Shown: in pieces, positions 1 through 8,458 of the stretch
Numbering within the stretch: position 1 is the first letter of the stretch
Layout of the letters: every line of letters begins with the position of its first letter
Origin: Prevotella sp.
GTDB taxonomy: Bacteria; Bacteroidota; Bacteroidia; Bacteroidales; Bacteroidaceae
Assembly (NCBI GenBank): GCA_017618275.1
Contig: JAFZUS010000003.1
Span: 19,566-83,565, forward strand
Length of the DNA stretch: 64,000 nucleotides
Reading direction: 5' to 3'
The notes under the pieces: generated by a model
What the model was told of the DNA's origin: nothing
Database searches by the model: none
What the model saw: the letters and a program-made list of their open reading frames with translations, nothing else
Made by a program: the position numbers and the translations under genes

Positions 1-182
1 AAAGGTACTAAAATTTGTGCAAATCGGAAATACCATGAGTGTGGTATTTTGCATGAAAAAAAAGCAAAATAGCCCCCTTTTTGGTATATTATTCTGTTTG
101 GGGGACTATCTAATGCTTGTTCTGGAATATATTCCTTAAATCACCATTCGTTTTAGGTGTATCTTCTGATTTTCAACAGAAA
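1..182. other. Gap upstream of metY, no gene seen
   Basis: No convincing coding region was found. An inverted repeat (AAATACCA at 28-35 with TGGTATTT at 42-49) and a GC stem (CCCCC at 73-77 with GGGGG at 100-104) are present. The second one, read on the minus strand, is followed after a few bases by a run of T, so it may end a leftward transcript. I looked for a SAM riboswitch ahead of metY and saw none. Confidence 0.4.
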
Positions 183-214
183 TTTGGTGGATATTTCTAA
201 ACTTCGTACCTTTG
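183..214 (+). promoter_or_regulatory. metY promoter, Bacteroidetes type
   Basis: TTTG at 183-186 and TACCTTTG at 207-214 are separated by 20 bases. This is the -33/-7 layout of Bacteroidetes housekeeping promoters. It lies about 55 bases ahead of the metY start codon. Confidence 0.75.
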
Positions 215-269
215 CACCGTCAATAGTAAACAAATAGTATTAACAAATAAATTTAAGAGGATAAGAATT

Positions 270-1562
270 ATGGCACAGAACAAGAACTATCGTTTTGAGA
301 CTTTGCAACTCCATGTAGGCCAAGAACAGGCTGACCCCGCAACCGACGCACGCGCCGTACCCATCTATCAGACCACGTCGTATGTGTTTCGTAACTCACA
401 GCACGCTGCAGACCGCTTCGGTCTTCGTGATGCAGGTAATATCTATGGTCGTCTGACCAACTCCACCCAGGGTGTGTTCGAAGATCGCGTCGCTGCCCTC
501 GAAGGAGGTGTGGCTGGTTTGGCAGTCGCCTCTGGTGCTGCTGCCATCACCTACGCGCTGCAGAACATCACACAGAATGGCGACCATATCGTGGCTGCCG
601 ACAACCTCTATGGCGGTTCCTACAACCTGATTACCCACACGCTGGCTACCCAGGGCATCAGCAACACCATTATTAATGTGAACGATCTCGCCGCTCTTGA
701 AGCCGCTATCCAACCCAACACAAAAGTAATATATGCCGAGACCTTCGGCAATCCCAACTCCGACGTGCTCGACCTGGAAGGTGTGGCTGCCGTAGCCCAC
801 AAACATGGCATTCCCTTCATCGTCGACAACACTTTCGGCACACCCTATCTCATCCGTCCGCTGGAGCACGGTGCCGACATCGTGGTACATTCAGCCACCA
901 AGTTCTTGGGTGGTCATGGCACAAGTCTGGGTGGTGTCATCGTCGATGGCGGTAAGTTCGACTGGAAGGCCAACCCCGACAAATTCCCCACACTGGCCAA
1001 GCCCGATCCCTCGTATCACGGTATCGTGTTTGCCGACGCTGTTGGCGCAGCCGCTTACGTTACCCGCATCCGTGCCGTCATCCTGCGTGATACCGGTGCA
1101 GCCATCTCTCCGTTCAACGCCTTCATCCTGTTGCAGGGTGTTGAGACCTTGAGTCTGCGTGTGGAGCGTCACGTAGAGAACGCCCTGAAGGTGGTTGACT
1201 TCCTCAGCAAGCACCCGAAGGTGGCAGCCGTTCATCACCCAGCCCTCGAGAGCCATCACGACCATGCCCTCTACAAGAAGTACTATCCCAATGGTGGTGC
1301 ATCAATCTTTACCTTCGAGGTGAAAGGTGGTCAGGAAGAGGCATGGAAGTTCATCGACGCCCTACAGATCTTCTCACTACTGGCCAACGTAGCCGATGTG
1401 AAGAGTCTGGTGATCCATCCCTACACCACCACCCACTCACAACTCTCGCCTGAGGAACTGGCCGAGCAGCACATCACGCCTGCTACCGTGCGCTTGAGCA
1501 TCGGTACTGAGCACATCGACGACATCATCGACGACCTCGCACAGGCACTCGACAAGATTTAA
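270..1562 (+). CDS. metY: O-acetylhomoserine aminocarboxypropyltransferase (sulfhydrylase)
   Basis: A 430-residue PLP enzyme of the Cys/Met metabolism family. It makes homocysteine from O-acetylhomoserine and sulfide, or cysteine from O-acetylserine, in the cytoplasm. The N-terminus (ETLQLHVGQ) is typical of MetY, and the PLP lysine sits in HSATKFLGGHG near residue 210. The GTSLGG stretch and the C-terminal RLSIGTEHIDD also match the family. The length is normal. It has its own promoter and a terminator, so it looks monocistronic. The ATG follows an A-rich AAGAGGATAAG leader. MetB/MetZ-type gamma enzymes are related, but the length of about 430 favours MetY. Confidence 0.93.
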   Translation: MAQNKNYRFETLQLHVGQEQADPATDARAVPIYQTTSYVFRNSQHAADRFGLRDAGNIYGRLTNSTQGVFEDRVAALEGGVAGLAVASGAAAITYALQNITQNGDHIVAADNLYGGSYNLITHTLATQGISNTIINVNDLAALEAAIQPNTKVIYAETFGNPNSDVLDLEGVAAVAHKHGIPFIVDNTFGTPYLIRPLEHGADIVVHSATKFLGGHGTSLGGVIVDGGKFDWKANPDKFPTLAKPDPSYHGIVFADAVGAAAYVTRIRAVILRDTGAAISPFNAFILLQGVETLSLRVERHVENALKVVDFLSKHPKVAAVHHPALESHHDHALYKKYYPNGGASIFTFEVKGGQEEAWKFIDALQIFSLLANVADVKSLVIHPYTTTHSQLSPEELAEQHITPATVRLSIGTEHIDDIIDDLAQALDKI

Positions 1563-1597
1563 ACTGCTGATTCACAGCATGAACACAATCCGCTTAC

Positions 1598-1625
1598 GGG
1601 CTGGGGGCAAATACGCCTCCAGCCC
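1598..1625 (+). terminator. Probable metY terminator
   Basis: GGGCTGGGGGC at 1598-1608 pairs with GCCTCCAGCCC at 1615-1625, giving an 11-bp stem with one G-T wobble and a 6-base loop. ATTTTAC follows, a weak T-run. Confidence 0.65.
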
Positions 1626-1641
1626 ATTTTACATGATATTA

Positions 1642-1673
1642 TTTGCATATCTCAATTATTCTTTATACCTTTG
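1642..1673 (+). promoter_or_regulatory. Promoter of the GH30 esterase GH2 CotH unit
   Basis: TTTG at 1642-1645, a 20-base spacer and TACCTTTG at 1666-1673. It sits 24 bases ahead of the ATG at 1698, which excludes an in-frame TTG at 1671 as the start because that TTG is part of the -7 element. Confidence 0.75.
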
Positions 1674-1697
1674 TGGCAAAATTCAAAGAAGATAAAA

Positions 1698-4244
1698 ATG
1701 AAGCACAACGTATGTTATTTGTTGGGTCTTGTGATGACTCTGTTTGTTACACAGTCGGTGGCACAGCCCACAGTGAGATTCGATGCCACAAAGACGCACC
1801 AGCGCATCACAGGTTTCGGCGGCTTTGTCTGTTCGCCCCAATTCCAGTATGATCACATGTCGACTGCCGATATCAAGAAGGTATGGGGCAAGGAAAGTAC
1901 CGTGGGCTGCAATATCATGCGCCTTTACATCCCTATTGGCAAGAACGCCTGGAGCCAGTCGCTCGCCACCGCCAAGACAGCCAAGCAGATGGGGCTCATC
2001 GTCTTCGCCTCGCCATGGGGACAGCCCGCCGAGTGGAAGACCAACAAGTCGATCAACGCCAAGACCAGCGACGGCAAGGAAGGACGGCTGAAACCTGCAA
2101 ACTGGCCCGACTATGCCCAATATCTGGAAGACTATGTGCAATATCTGCGCAAGAACGGCGTGGAACTCGACGCCATCAGTATTCAGAACGAACCCGACTG
2201 GGCTGCCACCTATGCCGGTTGTCTGTGGTCAGCCAGTGAGATGGCTGAATTCGTAAAGACCTACGGTCCGACCATCAGTTGTAAGGTGATGGCACCAGAG
2301 ACCCTTTCAGTGAACGACAACTACGTGAATGCCCTGAACAAAACCGACGTACTTCCCGGCTTCGACATTTATGGCGGACACCAGTACGGCGGGATACAAT
2401 CAGCCTACAAGAACTTAGCCAAGAAGGGCAAGGAGATATGGATGACAGAATACCTCATCAACTGGAACGAGGCCGAAAACAACACCCGTAACTTTGATTT
2501 CTCGAAAGACTTCTTCAACTTCTTCCGTGCCATCAACGTCTGTTTGGTGGGCGACTTCAATGCCTGGATCCACTACGCCGCCAAGCGCTACTACGGCATG
2601 TTGGGCGACGGACAGCGGGGAGCCGGGAGCAGTGGTACTGTCACCAAGCGCGGCTACATCATGGCCCACTTTGCGAAATACGTCACGGGCATGACACGCA
2701 TCGATATCGACTTCGGCACATCGCCACTCGAGGGGTCGGCCTATCTTTCCGTAACCGGCGACACCGTGGTGGCTGTGGTGGCCAACGCCAGCAACGCAGA
2801 AACGACTGTGACACTCGACCTGCCTTTCTACACCCAACGTGGACAGGTCTACAGCACGACAAAGACCAATAACATGAAGGCCACGACCCTGACACCTGAC
2901 GGTGAGACCTGCCGACCCGTGGCCACGATCCCTGCACAAAGTGTCAGTACCGTTATGTTCTTCAGGAGCCGGGACCGTCAGCCTTCGAACATGAAGGGCA
3001 GCACTACCCGTTTCGACCGCCTCGACGATATGGAGGTCACGAAGTCTGGCTTCGGCACGACATATAAACTCAGCGGCACGAGCAAGACCTTCGACGCATC
3101 AAACCCGCTGATATCCAAGAATACCAAACTGAATAACGGTTACGTGCAATTGGACAACCGTTACAGTCAACTTGTGATGCAGATCAAGAAAGTCACCTCT
3201 ACCGGGAACCTCACGGCAGGGGCTACGACACTCACCTATGTCAATGCCAAGGGGACAGTGTCCTCACACGATTACGGACGGATGGACCTGAGTCGTGCCG
3301 AGAATTTCAACCTCGTGTTCGACCTCTCTCCACAGACACTGACTGACGGTTGTCTGGGTCTCCTCTCACTGACCTGCGACAACACCTATTCCCACCTGAC
3401 TGTTTCCTTCGGCGATGTCTACCTGTCTACAGGCACCAACGCCCTCTATGCCGCCCAACTGAGTGGCAACTATGTGGCAGATGACAGTTATATACAGGAA
3501 TATATCACCGACAAGGCCTGTACGAGTCTTGACCTGTCGGCCTGTTCAGGATGTCCGTCGACGTTCCCGTGGCTGCAAGGCACCAACCGCGTGGTGTGGT
3601 TGCCGGAAAGCAGTTCTGTTGGAGGGGCTAACCTCATCCATACCGTTCTGTGTCACCAGTTGGAACTCTTCGCCGAGGGTGGAGCCTTCCGTCCGGTCCG
3701 TTCCTTCCAAGCCGAAAAAATCTCCTTCACCACGACGGTGGAAGGCCGCCAATGGTTGATACTGCCCTTCAACGCCGTGATTCCCGACGGGGTGAAGGCC
3801 TATTACATCGGTGATGATCTCAGCCTGGAACAGATCAGTTCCATCCCTGCCCATACGCCAGTACTCATCGAAGCCGAGGGCGAGACCGTGTTCACAGGAC
3901 AGGGTGAAATTGGCTATGTCAATTCACCCTTGACAGACACGTTCCGAGGAACTTACACGCCTATCAGCCTCTATAAAGGCGACTACGTGTTGGCACAACA
4001 GGACGGTCAGTGGGGATTGCGCCGCATCGACACACCGACGACACTTCATCCCTTCAACGTCTATGCGACACTTGCCTCACAAGCAGCCTTTATCCCGCTG
4101 TCCTTCCCTTCGGGTATCAAGACCATTGCTACAGAAAAGGATGCGTCTGACACGGTCTTCGACCTACAGGGACGTCAGATGTCCGTCAAGGCCTTGAAAC
4201 CGGGTCTATATATTCAAAATGGTAAAAAGTATATAGTAAAATAA
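1698..4244 (+). CDS. Secreted GH30 family xylanase with C-terminal sorting tail
   Basis: An 848-residue secreted glycoside hydrolase. Signal peptide at 1-22 (MKHNVCYLL...SVAQ). The catalytic module (about 25-420) resembles glucuronoxylanases of GH30 subfamily 8: RITGFGG, FASPWGQPA, acid/base Glu165 in QNEPDW, GGHQYG, and nucleophile Glu251 in WMTEY. About 400 residues of beta-rich sequence of unknown role follow. The last residues (DLQGRQM...GLYIQNGKKYIVK) match the short tail common on Prevotella secreted proteins and taken here as a type IX secretion signal. It is first in a forward unit with an esterase, a GH2 enzyme and a CotH protein. The start at 1698 was chosen because a promoter ends at 1673. 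Xylan backbone cleavage is inferred from family and context; other GH30 specificities are possible. Confidence 0.82.
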   Translation: MKHNVCYLLGLVMTLFVTQSVAQPTVRFDATKTHQRITGFGGFVCSPQFQYDHMSTADIKKVWGKESTVGCNIMRLYIPIGKNAWSQSLATAKTAKQMGLIVFASPWGQPAEWKTNKSINAKTSDGKEGRLKPANWPDYAQYLEDYVQYLRKNGVELDAISIQNEPDWAATYAGCLWSASEMAEFVKTYGPTISCKVMAPETLSVNDNYVNALNKTDVLPGFDIYGGHQYGGIQSAYKNLAKKGKEIWMTEYLINWNEAENNTRNFDFSKDFFNFFRAINVCLVGDFNAWIHYAAKRYYGMLGDGQRGAGSSGTVTKRGYIMAHFAKYVTGMTRIDIDFGTSPLEGSAYLSVTGDTVVAVVANASNAETTVTLDLPFYTQRGQVYSTTKTNNMKATTLTPDGETCRPVATIPAQSVSTVMFFRSRDRQPSNMKGSTTRFDRLDDMEVTKSGFGTTYKLSGTSKTFDASNPLISKNTKLNNGYVQLDNRYSQLVMQIKKVTSTGNLTAGATTLTYVNAKGTVSSHDYGRMDLSRAENFNLVFDLSPQTLTDGCLGLLSLTCDNTYSHLTVSFGDVYLSTGTNALYAAQLSGNYVADDSYIQEYITDKACTSLDLSACSGCPSTFPWLQGTNRVVWLPESSSVGGANLIHTVLCHQLELFAEGGAFRPVRSFQAEKISFTTTVEGRQWLILPFNAVIPDGVKAYYIGDDLSLEQISSIPAHTPVLIEAEGETVFTGQGEIGYVNSPLTDTFRGTYTPISLYKGDYVLAQQDGQWGLRRIDTPTTLHPFNVYATLASQAAFIPLSFPSGIKTIATEKDASDTVFDLQGRQMSVKALKPGLYIQNGKKYIVK

Positions 4245-4256
4245 CAATCGTAGTAT

Positions 4257-6014
4257 ATGAAACAGTACACCCTTTCACTCCTTCTCCTGCTCTTGGTAGG
4301 ATTGCTGCCGATGAAGGCAGACAACATCACCGTTGACGGTACCTCCCGCTCGTACAATGTCATTGTGCCTAAGAACCTGGGCGAGAATCGCCCGTTGCTC
4401 ATCTTCTGTCACGGCTACAATCAAGATGCCAACTGGATGCAGAACAACGAGTTCAAGAACGACAATGTTAGCATGGAGGCCGTGTGCGACACCGCCAAGT
4501 TCGTCTGCGTCTTCCCCAACGGTATCGACAAGGCGTGGGATACCAGCGGCAATCGTGACATCAATTTCATTAAGGCCATTATCGAGAAGATGTTCACGCA
4601 GTATAACATTGACCTCAACCGCGTCTATCTGGGCGGCTTCTCCATGGGTGGCATGCTCACGTACACTGCTATCAACAAGTTGTCAGACGTCGTTGCTGCA
4701 TTTGTTTCCTGCAGTGGTCCGTCAACCGTCACGCCCAAAACCGGCTTGCGCCCGATTCCCCTGCTGCATATTCAGGGAACGGCCGACAACTTCAGTAATG
4801 TACAGCCCGCACTCAACCCGTGGATTAAGCACAACGGCTGTTCCACAACCGACAGGGTCATTAGCAATTACAATGGCTTCAGCGGTGCCAAATTGCACAT
4901 CTGGGGCCCTGGAAACGATGGTGTCGAAGTACGACTCATAGAACTGAAGGACAAAGGTCACTGGATCTGTAAGGAGCGCCAAGTGTATACCGGTAAGGAG
5001 ATCTGGAACTTCTGCAAGAAATACTCGTTGAATAAGACCACACCGAATGTGAAGATCACCTCGCCTGCCACCGGCAGTAAACACATCTGTTTTGCCCCGA
5101 AGGACGAATTGGCGTTCCCCGATATCACCATCACCGCCACGGCAGACGACCCGAACGGCACTGTAGAAAAGGTGGAGTTCTACGACGGTACGACACTGCT
5201 CGCCACCTGTACGACCAAGCCCTACAAAGCCACGCTGACGACGACCACCACCGGCAAGCACACCTTGAAAGCCGTGGCCACCGACAACGACGGCGAGACG
5301 AGCACGGCCACCGTTGAGGTGACACTACAGGCCCCCACGTCAACACTTACCCTCTCGACGGACTTCAAGGAGGCTAACGCCCTGCCTGCAGGATGGACCA
5401 CCTACGACAGCAGCGAGCGTCGCACGGGCTACAGCAGCGGTTATACGTCGGGCTGCCGTGTACTGCAGTTTACTGGATCGTCCAAAGGATTCAACTATGG
5501 TCTCTATATCCGTAATATCAATGGAAATGCCCATCAGGGTTGGGCCAAGTACGGCCTCAGCAACGCAGGCACCACGCTCAACCTGGCCCCTGGCCACTAT
5601 ACACTGAAATACAAGATATGCAATTGGAACATGTCCGACTTTGGTGCCGTAGAACTGGGCATCGAGAAGCGCACGGGCAGCACGGCCATCGCCAGCCAGA
5701 CATACATGCCGAATATCAATATCGGCAATGTGGCTTCAAACAACTTCGCCTCTCCGCAACAGCAAACCTTCGAGTTCGACGTTACCGATCAGGGCGACTA
5801 TGTGATCGCCGTCTATTCGGCTCCCTCAGGGTGGAGCGACTGCATTATCGGCCAACTGATCCTGACCGTCAACAGTTATTTGCCTACGGGCATCCGCTCA
5901 ACACGCCACGAGACAAATGACAACAGACTCTATGACCTCCAAGGCCGCGAAATCGATCACCCGACCAAAGCCGGAATATACATCAAGAACGGTCAGAAGA
6001 TCCTGATGAAATAA
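4257..6014 (+). CDS. Secreted CE1-like esterase with Ig-like domain and sorting tail
   Basis: A 585-residue secreted alpha/beta hydrolase of the PHB-depolymerase/CE1 type, a group that holds acetylxylan and feruloyl esterases. Signal peptide at 1-21. FCHGYNQDANW forms the oxyanion region. The nucleophile is Ser129 in GGFSMGG. The acid is probably the Asp of GTADN and the base the His of DKGHWIC. An Ig-like module starting ITSPATGSK covers roughly 265-360, followed by a second beta module that may bind carbohydrate. The end (LYDLQGREI...GIYIKNGQKILMK) is the same kind of sorting tail as on the GH30. It starts 12 bases after the GH30 gene and is clearly co-transcribed. The ester substrate on xylan is inferred, not shown. 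Confidence 0.78.
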   Translation: MKQYTLSLLLLLLVGLLPMKADNITVDGTSRSYNVIVPKNLGENRPLLIFCHGYNQDANWMQNNEFKNDNVSMEAVCDTAKFVCVFPNGIDKAWDTSGNRDINFIKAIIEKMFTQYNIDLNRVYLGGFSMGGMLTYTAINKLSDVVAAFVSCSGPSTVTPKTGLRPIPLLHIQGTADNFSNVQPALNPWIKHNGCSTTDRVISNYNGFSGAKLHIWGPGNDGVEVRLIELKDKGHWICKERQVYTGKEIWNFCKKYSLNKTTPNVKITSPATGSKHICFAPKDELAFPDITITATADDPNGTVEKVEFYDGTTLLATCTTKPYKATLTTTTTGKHTLKAVATDNDGETSTATVEVTLQAPTSTLTLSTDFKEANALPAGWTTYDSSERRTGYSSGYTSGCRVLQFTGSSKGFNYGLYIRNINGNAHQGWAKYGLSNAGTTLNLAPGHYTLKYKICNWNMSDFGAVELGIEKRTGSTAIASQTYMPNINIGNVASNNFASPQQQTFEFDVTDQGDYVIAVYSAPSGWSDCIIGQLILTVNSYLPTGIRSTRHETNDNRLYDLQGREIDHPTKAGIYIKNGQKILMK

Positions 6015-6021
6015 AGAGAAG

Positions 6022-8439
6022 ATGAAAAGACTTTTACTGATCTCAATCACCCTGTGCACCTGCGTGGGTGTGACAGCCCAAGTAAGACAACTGTTTGACG
6101 ACGGCTGGACTTTTTCTCGCGATGGAAAGACCGTGAACGTGAACCTGCCTCACGACTGGGACATCTATACCGCCCCGGACCCCGCTACGGGAGCCACAGG
6201 CACAGGCGGTGGCTGGTTTCCGGGGGGCAAGGGCGAATATCGGAAGACATTCGTCACACCGAAGGGTGAGCGGGTCAAACTACACTTCGAGGGTGTCTAT
6301 CAGAAAGCCGAAGTCTATGTGAACGGCCAGAAGGCCGGACAGCATGCCTATGGCTACACGCCGTTCACGGTCGATATCACACCTTATCTGGTACCGGCCC
6401 CCATTACCCGTAAGAAGAGACGGGCAAAAGTACGGCAAAACGAAGTCGTGGTAAAGGTCGACAACTCCCAGCAGCCCAACTGCCGCTGGTACTCCGGCTC
6501 CGGCATCTATCGCCACGTGTGGTTAGAGACAATGCCCGCCTTGCACATCGTAGAGAACGGTGTCCTGATCTGGACCTCTGAGGTTAGCGACCAACAGGCT
6601 ACGCTCAATATGATGGTGAACATCGATAACGAAGGGCTGGAAGCCCGCGAGATTGACGATGTCGAAGTGACCTTCAACGACGGAACCTTCACGCTGATAC
6701 CTTTATATGAGGAGATCAAGCAGGAATGGAAGGAGAAATATACCGTGGTGAAGTACAAGGGGACATCCGTCTGCGGCCTCGGCTACACCATCGACAATCC
6801 CCGCCTCTGGTCGCCTGACGATCCCTATCTCTATGAGGCTACCATCAGATTGAAGGAAAAGGGAAAGGTGATCGACGAGCAGACGGTGAAATTCGGTATC
6901 CGCACGGCGACCTTCGATGCACAGAAGGGCTTCCTCCTCAACGGCAAGCCATTGCTCATCAATGGTGCCTGCATACACCACGATGACGGTGTGTTAGGCG
7001 CTATGGCCTTCGATGCTGCCGAGATAAGAAAGGTGCGCCAGATGAAGGAGGCGGGCTTCAACCTCATCCGGACATCGCACAACCCCACCACCCGTGCTTT
7101 CCTCGACGCCTGCGACTCATTGGGTATGCTGGTCATCGACGAGGCGTTCGACGGCTGGCGACAGGCCAAGACACCCTACGACTATTCCACGCTCATCGAC
7201 TCCTGCTACCGTGCCGACATCTCTGCGATGGTACAGCGCGACCGCCTGCATCCCAGCGTCATTGCCTGGAGCATCGGCAACGAGGTCATGGAGCGCAAGG
7301 ACATCCGTGTCGTCACCACCGCCCGCCAACTGAAACAGGCCATCCTGAATATGGATGACACACGCCCTGTGACGGAAGCGCTTTGCTCTTGGGACAGCGA
7401 CTGGGAGATCTACGACCCACACGCCGAGGTGCTTGATGTGGTGGGCTACAACTATATGATCCATAAGCACGAGGGCGACCACAGGCGCGATCCAAAGCGC
7501 ATCATCTGGCAGACGGAGAGTTTTCCGCGTGATGCCTTCAAGAACTGGGCCATCGTCAACGACTATTCCTACGTGGTAGGCGATATCGTCTGGACGGGTC
7601 TCGACTATCTGGGCGAGAGCGGCATCGGACGCTACTATTATCAGGGTGAACGTCCTGGCGAGCACTATGTCGATGGCGGACAGCCCGACTGGCACGGAGC
7701 CTACTGTGGCGACGTGGATATCACCGGCTGGCGCAAACCCATCAGTCACTATCGCGAAATGCTGTGGGGAAATGAGGAAGAAGAAAGGGGAAAGTTGTAT
7801 ATGGCGGTGAAGGAACCAGATGGCTTTCACGGCAGAATCCGTACCACGGCCTGGAGTGTCTGGCCCATGTGGGAGAGTTGGACCTGGCCGGGCTGGGAAG
7901 GCAAACCCATTGAGGTAGAGGTCTATACGAAGGCACCAGAGGTAACACTATATCTCAACGACAAGCCCATCGGTACGAAAGCCGTCAACCGCAATACGGA
8001 ATACAAGGCAGTCTTCACTGTCAACTACGAGCCGGGCGTGCTTCGCGCCGAGACCTCTGGCACATCCTCCTTGAAGGGGGAGGTCACAACCCTCTCCACC
8101 GCTGGCGAGCCCGCAAGTCTGAGGCTCACCGTCGACAAGCCGTCGATGAAGGCCGATGGCCAGGATCTGACATTTGTCACCGTAGAGGTCGTCGACAGCC
8201 AAGACCGCGTCTGTCCTGAGGCAGCCATCGACTGTGAGGCCGTTGTGAAGGGACAGGGTCAGTTGCTGGCTTTCGCCTCTGCTGACCTAAAGGACCGCGA
8301 GCCCTATACCTCACCCCGTGCAAAGACCTGGAAAGGCCGCGCCCTGCTCGTCGTGCGCAGCCATAAGACCAAGGGCAAGGCGCAAGTCAGCATCAAGAGC
8401 AGTCTGCCCACCGCCACCCTGAACATCCAAGCGAAATAA
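6022..8439 (+). CDS. Glycoside hydrolase family 2, beta-galactosidase-like
   Basis: An 805-residue secreted GH2 enzyme, signal peptide at 1-20. Domain order: sugar-binding jelly roll (20-170), Ig-like sandwich (175-295), TIM barrel from KGFLLNGKPLLINGACIHHD (302-), then Ig-like C-terminal domains of the kind in Bacteroidales beta-galactosidases (WPGWEGKPIEVEVYT). Acid/base is Glu421 in SIGNEVME; nucleophile is Glu499 in IWQTES. It starts 7 bases after the esterase gene. Substrate could be a beta-galactoside or another xylan side-chain sugar; GH2 specificity cannot be read from sequence alone. A basic stretch (TRKKRRAKVRQ, about 129-139) in the jelly roll looks like a local insertion. Confidence 0.85.
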   Translation: MKRLLLISITLCTCVGVTAQVRQLFDDGWTFSRDGKTVNVNLPHDWDIYTAPDPATGATGTGGGWFPGGKGEYRKTFVTPKGERVKLHFEGVYQKAEVYVNGQKAGQHAYGYTPFTVDITPYLVPAPITRKKRRAKVRQNEVVVKVDNSQQPNCRWYSGSGIYRHVWLETMPALHIVENGVLIWTSEVSDQQATLNMMVNIDNEGLEAREIDDVEVTFNDGTFTLIPLYEEIKQEWKEKYTVVKYKGTSVCGLGYTIDNPRLWSPDDPYLYEATIRLKEKGKVIDEQTVKFGIRTATFDAQKGFLLNGKPLLINGACIHHDDGVLGAMAFDAAEIRKVRQMKEAGFNLIRTSHNPTTRAFLDACDSLGMLVIDEAFDGWRQAKTPYDYSTLIDSCYRADISAMVQRDRLHPSVIAWSIGNEVMERKDIRVVTTARQLKQAILNMDDTRPVTEALCSWDSDWEIYDPHAEVLDVVGYNYMIHKHEGDHRRDPKRIIWQTESFPRDAFKNWAIVNDYSYVVGDIVWTGLDYLGESGIGRYYYQGERPGEHYVDGGQPDWHGAYCGDVDITGWRKPISHYREMLWGNEEEERGKLYMAVKEPDGFHGRIRTTAWSVWPMWESWTWPGWEGKPIEVEVYTKAPEVTLYLNDKPIGTKAVNRNTEYKAVFTVNYEPGVLRAETSGTSSLKGEVTTLSTAGEPASLRLTVDKPSMKADGQDLTFVTVEVVDSQDRVCPEAAIDCEAVVKGQGQLLAFASADLKDREPYTSPRAKTWKGRALLVVRSHKTKGKAQVSIKSSLPTATLNIQAK

Positions 8440-8458
8440 CCAACACAAAAAGACAACT

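Noticed and set aside
1-269. SAM riboswitch ahead of metY
   Set aside because: The conserved stems and core were not seen.
396-1265. Long minus-strand frames inside metY
   Set aside because: Shadows of a clear coding gene; no signal or family pattern.
1671-1697. TTG start for the GH30 gene
   Set aside because: The TTG is part of the -7 promoter element; the signal peptide begins at 1698.
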